Of a stretch of DNA of 64,000 nucleotides, positions 58,928-64,000 are shown piece after piece (the stretch's first letter is position 1; every line of letters starts with the position of its first letter). The notes under the pieces are model-generated. The model did not search any database. It was not told the DNA's origin and saw nothing but the letters and a program-made list of their open reading frames with translations. The position numbers were made by a program, and so were the translations under genes. Source of the stretch: Marinomonas posidonica IVIA-Po-181. GTDB taxonomy: Bacteria > Pseudomonadota > Gammaproteobacteria > Pseudomonadales > Marinomonadaceae. The stretch is taken from positions 2,157,001 to 2,221,000 of the forward strand of contig NC_015559.1 in the NCBI RefSeq assembly GCF_000214215.1. Reading direction: 5' to 3'.

Positions 58928-59587
58928 ATGTCCAATTTAATTGAACAAATACTTAAAAAGTCGTCGATACCAAGTAAAACCGAAGCCCTGTCAGGTCGTG
59001 ACATGCCAATTAAAGTTTCTGGAATTCATGCTGTTAACGGCAAAAGCTTCCTCCGAGAAATAACCCCTAATGAAGCAGAAGTCATTATCGGAATGGGGTG
59101 TTTCTGGGGGGCGGAAAGAATGCTGTGGAATACTCCTGGTGTTATTGTTACCTCCGTTGGTTATGCTGGTGGTTACACTAAAAACCCGACTTATGAAGAA
59201 GTCTGTACTGGTCAAACCGGACACAGTGAAGTGGTTCAAGTTATCTACGACACCAAACAGACCAACTTGCAGGCCATTCTGAAAGTCTTCTGGGAAAATC
59301 ATGATCCTACCCAAGGCATGCGACAGGGAAATGATGTTGGCAGTCAATATCGCTCTGTTATCTATACCTATAGCGATGAAGACATCGCAATCGCTGAAGC
59401 AAGCAAAAATGCCTATCAGAAAGAACTGTTAGCATCTGGTCACGCCATGATCACAACCGAAATAGAGCCTCTTGATGTTTATTACTTTGCAGAAGAATAC
59501 CATCAACAATATTTGCATAAGAACCCTAATGGATATTGTGGTTTGGCAGGTACAGGGGTGAGCTGTCCTATTGGGTTAATGAAGTAG
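58928..59587 (+). CDS. msrA: Peptide methionine sulfoxide reductase MsrA
   Basis: A 219-residue MsrA with the catalytic motif GMGCFWGAERMLW (Cys58), the conserved GYAGGYTKNPTYEEVCTGQTGHSEVV block, and resolving-type cysteines in the tail GYCGLAGTGVSCPIGLMK. It reduces methionine-S-sulfoxide in oxidised proteins and free Met. The roughly 40-residue N-terminal extension is typical of the longer proteobacterial form. The ATG follows AAGGAATTCACT. It diverges from the tRNA-fMet cluster and converges on the RTX adhesin at a shared terminator. Confidence 0.97.
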   Translation: MSNLIEQILKKSSIPSKTEALSGRDMPIKVSGIHAVNGKSFLREITPNEAEVIIGMGCFWGAERMLWNTPGVIVTSVGYAGGYTKNPTYEEVCTGQTGHSEVVQVIYDTKQTNLQAILKVFWENHDPTQGMRQGNDVGSQYRSVIYTYSDEDIAIAEASKNAYQKELLASGHAMITTEIEPLDVYYFAEEYHQQYLHKNPNGYCGLAGTGVSCPIGLMK

Positions 59588-59628
59588 AAAACAAATAAGA
59601 AGTACAAGAATAAAATAGAATGACAAAA

Positions 59629-59664
59629 AAACTGGTGACGATTGCTCGAACACCAGTTTTTTTT
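59629..59664. terminator. Bidirectional rho-independent terminator
   Basis: Stem AAACTGGTG / CACCAGTTT with a 13-base loop, A-run and T-run on opposite sides. Serves msrA (plus) and the adhesin gene (minus). Confidence 0.92.
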
Positions 59665-59681
59665 GTTTCTAATAGAAGATT

Positions 59682-62600
59682 CTAACCATCAACGTTAATG
59701 ACGTATTCTTGGTCATTAAAGATAACCGTTACAGAGTCATTCGATGTAACCGAACCATCTTGGTTTGAATCAAAACTAGAATCATCCCCAAATTTTGCTA
59801 CGTCATTACCGTCTATTTTCACTGCGCCGTCTTCAACACTAACATGCTGATTCAAGAAGTCAGAGATAACATCCGTATCGGCATCGCTATTTGGAGCGTC
59901 ATTCAGTCCATCTAGAATATCGGTAAGATCTAACGAATCTTCCGCTGCGTTGAAGTCTGTAATGAGGTCATTATGCCCAGAGTTCCAGCCATTTGCTTGA
60001 CCATGATCTGTCAAGATAAAGACATCATCACCCTCACCTCCCGTTAGCGTATCAACAGCCCAGTCTTCTCCGGTTGTTAAGCCACCTAATAGATAGTCAT
60101 CACCGTCACCACCGATCAAGGTATCTCTGTGGCCACCGCCAACAAGTACATCATCTCCAGCACCACCGTCAATAGTATCTTTAGAAGACCAGCTATCTTG
60201 TCCATACCCTGCAAGCACCTCATCGTCATCCGTACCTTGTAGAGAACCATGCTTACTTTGAACACGATCAACGTCACCAATTTCATTAGCACGTTCTTCC
60301 AGTGAATCGACATCCGTTCCATCAACAACATTAGAAGCATCATCAGTGTCACCATCTGAATCAGTATCTGTTGTCACTAACGAAGATGACGTATGAGACG
60401 TAGGATAAGCGTCACTGCCTAAGTATTCGAAGTTTCCAGACTCATCAGCTAACTCAACCGTTAATGTGTATGCACCACCCTGATCCCAGTACACAATCTC
60501 AACATCATGACTACCACTGCCATCAATACTGAACGTTGCATAACGAGATTTAGCTCCTTGGTTGCCATCGTACTCTGCGACCACTTCACCATCAATTTTG
60601 ATTTGATAGCCATCGTCCGCAGTGACTTTCATGGTGTACGTTCCAGCGTCTAGAGATACCGAACCAGTCATTTTAACAACGGCGTCACCGGTATGCTGCT
60701 GATTGTTATAGGTCAACGAACTTGAGTCGTCCCCAATCCAATCCTCTAAATTACCCCATGCGCCCAGATCTCTATTACTCTCAGTATAATTTACCTCAGT
60801 AGCAATAAAGGTGGCATTGGGTTCGGTTGCATCAGAAATAATACCTAACGCATCCGATACTCTGTCAGTATTACCGTAGTCTCCATATCCTGAGTAGTTA
60901 TAGAACTCAGCTGATAGCCCTGAACTGGTACTCGTGACTACTTCAGATCCGGTGACCGTGATTTCCAACGTATTGGTTGTTGTGTCACCATCGGCATCAA
61001 CCACATTGTAATGATAGGAAATGGTTGTCGTCTCACCAGACTCTAGAGATGATGTTAGCGTTTCACTAGGCGTATAGATATAAGTACCATCTGCGTTTAC
61101 AACCAAGGTACCGTTTGTATCTTCTGTCGTTGCAGCAGCTACCGCGCCAGCGTCCGCGCCAGCATCAAGAGCAAGCGTTCCGGTCAATACATCACTACTA
61201 TCAGTAACAGACGCTACAGCCACATTGGCGACCACAGAAACGGTTTGATTGGCATTTTCAGCCGTGGACAAACTTGTCACAATATTACCAGACGAGTCTT
61301 TGAACCCACTTAATGAAACATTATAGGTAACGCCATTCACTTCAACTTGCGTTGAAGGCAAAGTTCCCATCACAACCGTATCATCACCTGATCCATAGCT
61401 ATTAAGCGTTTCTGTATGATCCAACTCAACATCCAAAGTGACTGACTTAGTTTCACCGTCAATAACCACATTAAACGTGTACGACAGAGTAGTACTATCA
61501 AGCGTTTGGTAATTCGAATTAATCATCTCATTGGTATGAGTAAAGCTGCCAATAGTGAACCCTTCGCCAACTGAAAGCCCTTGTTGATTAGAAGAGTCAA
61601 CTAACGTATAGCTACTTGCCTCACCATTGTTACCAGCGTCATTCCACTCAACAAGATCAACCAAACTGTCACTGTCAGTATTTGTTTCAGTGGTATTTGA
61701 ATAGCGATTATTTGTATAGCTACTGGATTGCAATCCACCTTCAATAGATGAAACCGCAAAGCTCGATGCAGCTGTTGTGCTACCCAAATCGAGAGAAGCC
61801 GTGGTTGTAACTGCGTCCGGAGAATCATCTTCAATGTTTACAGTAACATTTTCAGTCGTCGTTTCTGTTCCATCAGATACTTGAATACCGAACTGAATGC
61901 TTTCAACGTCCTCTGATGAGGCATCTGAATGATCCAGAGGTCCAGATAAGGTAACTGTGTAGCTACCAGATCCATTTGCTACGTCTCCTAGAGAAACCGT
62001 CAGTATTGTTTCGCCATTTGCAGAACCAACTAGGTCACCATCCTCATTCGTGCTCCACTCGATGGCTTCGCCATTTGATGTGTATGATCCCGTTGGAGCC
62101 ACTAGTGAAACAGTCAACGAATCGCCATCTTCATCAGCAACCGTAAAGTTTCCTGTCGCTGTTACAGAGTTCGTTGAATCAGAATTACCTGACGTATCAG
62201 CATTACCATCTATTAACCCTTCTTCGGAAACCGCGACAGAATCTGCTCCGCTCTCCAACTCGATAGTTGGAGCATCGTTGCCAACAGATACGGTTACAGC
62301 CTCAGTCGTCACGGCACTGGAACCACCTTCTGAGCTTGTTACAGTAACCCTAATATCGAAGTCAGTAGAAACACTATCTTCAACAGCAACATTAAGGCCA
62401 CTTAGCTGACTTTCCTGCAAGGTATAACGACCATCTTGATTAGGATCGATAGTATCGCCATTTTGATCCTGTAGCGTCACACCATCAGGTAGTGAAGCAA
62501 TGCTGTATGTTAATGCCTCACTGCCGTCTGCATCTGTTTGAGTGGCTGAAATAGTAAGTGGGTATAACGTATCGCTACTCGACGTCAATGTCGCTTGGAT

Positions 62601-64000
62601 ATTAGAAACATCCACTTCTTCATCTGACCCTGTGCTGTCAACATTAAATTCAATAGCGACTTTGCCGTCACTGTCCAATTGAACCGTGTAGGTATTACTT
62701 TGTGACTGACTGTTGCCGCTACTCTGTCTATAGGTAAAGCTTTCTAACAACTCACCGTTTGAAGAAACTTCATAACTATCAGCATACGAACCGCTAGAAT
62801 CCCAGCTACCAGAAATGACAGAGTCAAAAGACAGGGTAACTGTCTTACCGGCATTCTCGCTGCCGAAGTCAAACGTTCTCGTTTCAACGTCTTCGTTACT
62901 CGTATTTTTACCTAAGTCACTGACATTGTTCGCATCTAACCTTGTATCCGATGAGCCACCAGAGGTTGCTTCACCCAACGTGACAGTGACATCAGGGGCG
63001 TCAGCTACGGGTGTTACAGTCAAATCAAGCGTCGACTCTGAGCCCGTATTTGTTGTATAGGTCACTTGTGGAACCGATCCAGACCAATCTTCAACTGGAG
63101 TGAACTCGTACGCCCCACTTGCCTCAATTGTTAGAGCGCCAACACCCGCAATAGTGATCGTTGAGCCAACGGATGCATTTTGCCCATTAACAGAGAAGGA
63201 TTCGACTTCCAGTACAGAATCTTCATCAGAGTCATTCGCTAGCAATCCATTCGCGCTTGATACTGTCATACTCGTATCTTCTTGCGCAGAGTTGGAATCA
63301 GCCGTTAATACAGACGCATCATCAACAAACGTAGTCTCTGGTGTTGCTGTCGCTGTCTTCTGGGTATCTGAACCACTTGTGGTTAAGCTGATCTCTGGAA
63401 GCTCGTTTCCTGCATCTAGATATGCTTCACCCGCTGTAGTAAGAACAACGTTTGTACCATCAATCGCATAGTAGCCATCAGCGTTTGTACCTGGAGTAAA
63501 GTCAACTGCTACCGTGTCATCAGCATCGGATACAGTGAAAGTCGCTACCGTGTCGCCTTCTACGCTTGTATCTTCCAAAACGCTTAAAGGTGTCAAAGTT
63601 AAGGACGTACTATCATCTGTACCATTAATCGTAATAACAATATCTTGAGTCGTACCATCATCTGCACTAACCCTAATAGTATCCGTTACAGACACTCCAC
63701 CCTGAAGGCTATCAGCTTTAGACTCATCTAAAGTGTATGTCCAAGTACCATCGACAAGCGATAAACTACCATATTCACCAGCAACCGTAGTGTCTTCAAA
63801 GACAGGGTTATCATTAGCATCTACATCGGAAATTGAAAGTGTACCTGTGACTGTATTTGGACTATCGCCAATGTTTCCTTCATCAAGAGTGCCAGAGAAA
63901 TCACCACTAACAACAGCGCCATCTTCCAAACCATTAATCGTCACTGTCACTGGCTGCGATGTACCATCACTTGCTACAAGAATAAAGGCATCTTCAGCTG
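59682..64000 (-). CDS. Giant VCBS/PA14/RTX type I-secreted adhesin, C-terminal part
   Basis: The frame is open from the stop at 59682 to the right edge (about 1,438 codons), so the N-terminus is outside the window. The segment nearest the edge is a VCBS/cadherin-like repeat (TVTGTLSISDVDANDNPVF, then YGSLSLVDGTWTYTLDES). Several Ig/cadherin-like beta domains follow. A PA14 domain is encoded near 60930-60440 (SGLSAEFYNYSG to DQGGAYTLTVELAD), then calcium-binding RTX nonapeptides near 60240-60015 (GGAGDDVLVGGG, GGDGDDYLLGG, GGEGDDVFIL), and a short C-terminal secretion signal. The composition is strongly acidic. It resembles large calcium-dependent adhesins such as those of Marinomonas. No T1SS genes are in view. 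Confidence 0.92.
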   Translation of the reverse strand, partial: AEDAFILVASDGTSQPVTVTINGLEDGAVVSGDFSGTLDEGNIGDSPNTVTGTLSISDVDANDNPVFEDTTVAGEYGSLSLVDGTWTYTLDESKADSLQGGVSVTDTIRVSADDGTTQDIVITINGTDDSTSLTLTPLSVLEDTSVEGDTVATFTVSDADDTVAVDFTPGTNADGYYAIDGTNVVLTTAGEAYLDAGNELPEISLTTSGSDTQKTATATPETTFVDDASVLTADSNSAQEDTSMTVSSANGLLANDSDEDSVLEVESFSVNGQNASVGSTITIAGVGALTIEASGAYEFTPVEDWSGSVPQVTYTTNTGSESTLDLTVTPVADAPDVTVTLGEATSGGSSDTRLDANNVSDLGKNTSNEDVETRTFDFGSENAGKTVTLSFDSVISGSWDSSGSYADSYEVSSNGELLESFTYRQSSGNSQSQSNTYTVQLDSDGKVAIEFNVDSTGSDEEVDVSNIQATLTSSSDTLYPLTISATQTDADGSEALTYSIASLPDGVTLQDQNGDTIDPNQDGRYTLQESQLSGLNVAVEDSVSTDFDIRVTVTSSEGGSSAVTTEAVTVSVGNDAPTIELESGADSVAVSEEGLIDGNADTSGNSDSTNSVTATGNFTVADEDGDSLTVSLVAPTGSYTSNGEAIEWSTNEDGDLVGSANGETILTVSLGDVANGSGSYTVTLSGPLDHSDASSEDVESIQFGIQVSDGTETTTENVTVNIEDDSPDAVTTTASLDLGSTTAASSFAVSSIEGGLQSSSYTNNRYSNTTETNTDSDSLVDLVEWNDAGNNGEASSYTLVDSSNQQGLSVGEGFTIGSFTHTNEMINSNYQTLDSTTLSYTFNVVIDGETKSVTLDVELDHTETLNSYGSGDDTVVMGTLPSTQVEVNGVTYNVSLSGFKDSSGNIVTSLSTAENANQTVSVVANVAVASVTDSSDVLTGTLALDAGADAGAVAAATTEDTNGTLVVNADGTYIYTPSETLTSSLESGETTTISYHYNVVDADGDTTTNTLEITVTGSEVVTSTSSGLSAEFYNYSGYGDYGNTDRVSDALGIISDATEPNATFIATEVNYTESNRDLGAWGNLEDWIGDDSSSLTYNNQQHTGDAVVKMTGSVSLDAGTYTMKVTADDGYQIKIDGEVVAEYDGNQGAKSRYATFSIDGSGSHDVEIVYWDQGGAYTLTVELADESGNFEYLGSDAYPTSHTSSSLVTTDTDSDGDTDDASNVVDGTDVDSLEERANEIGDVDRVQSKHGSLQGTDDDEVLAGYGQDSWSSKDTIDGGAGDDVLVGGGHRDTLIGGDGDDYLLGGLTTGEDWAVDTLTGGEGDDVFILTDHGQANGWNSGHNDLITDFNAAEDSLDLTDILDGLNDAPNSDADTDVISDFLNQHVSVEDGAVKIDGNDVAKFGDDSSFDSNQDGSVTSNDSVTVIFNDQEYVINVDG

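Noticed and set aside
62050..63471. Plus-strand open frames of 80-123 codons opposite the adhesin
   Set aside because: They are Ser/Val/Thr-rich shadows of the acidic repeat protein and have no ribosome-binding sites.

Overview
The window looks like chromosomal DNA of a marine gammaproteobacterium of the Oceanospirillaceae, most likely Marinomonas or a close relative. This is inferred from moderate GC content, the housekeeping gene orders (mreBCD-maf-rng-yhdP beside gatCAB), a taurine-to-isethionate locus like that of marine Oceanospirillales, several GGDEF proteins, and a giant RTX adhesin with a PA14 domain. No database search was possible, so the genus is a judgement. I see no phage, integrase, intact IS element or CRISPR array.

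Layout. 1-7.0 kb (minus): mreB, mreC, mreD, maf, rng and the 5' part of yhdP form one cell-shape/envelope operon; mreC seems to start at a rare ATT codon. 7.2-10.4 kb (plus): gatCAB, the tRNA amidotransferase. 10.5-16.9 kb: a double-REC GGDEF regulator, a YkgJ-type cysteine-cluster protein overlapping an L,D-transpeptidase, rlmM, an RluA-type pseudouridine synthase and a membrane GGDEF protein. 17.2-23.2 kb (plus): a BMP-type nucleoside/purine ABC transporter followed by adenine deaminase, together a purine salvage module. 23.2-26.6 kb: DUF2750, DUF2946, a PepSY membrane protein and an RlmI-like methyltransferase. 26.6-31.9 kb: a LysR regulator divergent from a 4-oxalomesaconate tautomerase/PrpF-like gene, a TctC binding protein and a fused TctA-TctB permease. 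32.2-38.8 kb: AGCS amino-acid symporter, gamma-glutamylcyclotransferase-like protein, LctP permease, PAS-GGDEF protein, glutaredoxin-like protein and MATE exporter.

39.0-47.0 kb holds the D-xylose genes: xylA on the plus strand, converging on a minus-strand xylFGHB-xylR unit. 47.2-49.7 kb: another membrane GGDEF protein and an unrecognised polytopic membrane protein. 49.8-57.4 kb is a taurine regulon: tauABC (minus) diverging from tauR, then a TauE/SafE exporter, an IsfD-like sulfoacetaldehyde reductase and taurine-pyruvate aminotransferase. Taurine would be imported, deaminated to sulfoacetaldehyde, reduced to isethionate and exported, so that only the nitrogen is kept.

57.7-58.8 kb is the most unusual region: five near-identical initiator tRNA-fMet genes on the minus strand behind a strong promoter. 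A four-copy tandem array of about 73 bp lies between copies 3 and 4. Every repeat unit carries a 14-base copy of the tRNA 3' end, and the array runs in register into the CCA end of tRNA copy 4. The organisation resembles the classical tyrT repeats of E. coli. msrA follows, and the window ends inside a very large VCBS/PA14/RTX type I-secreted adhesin whose N-terminus lies beyond the right edge.
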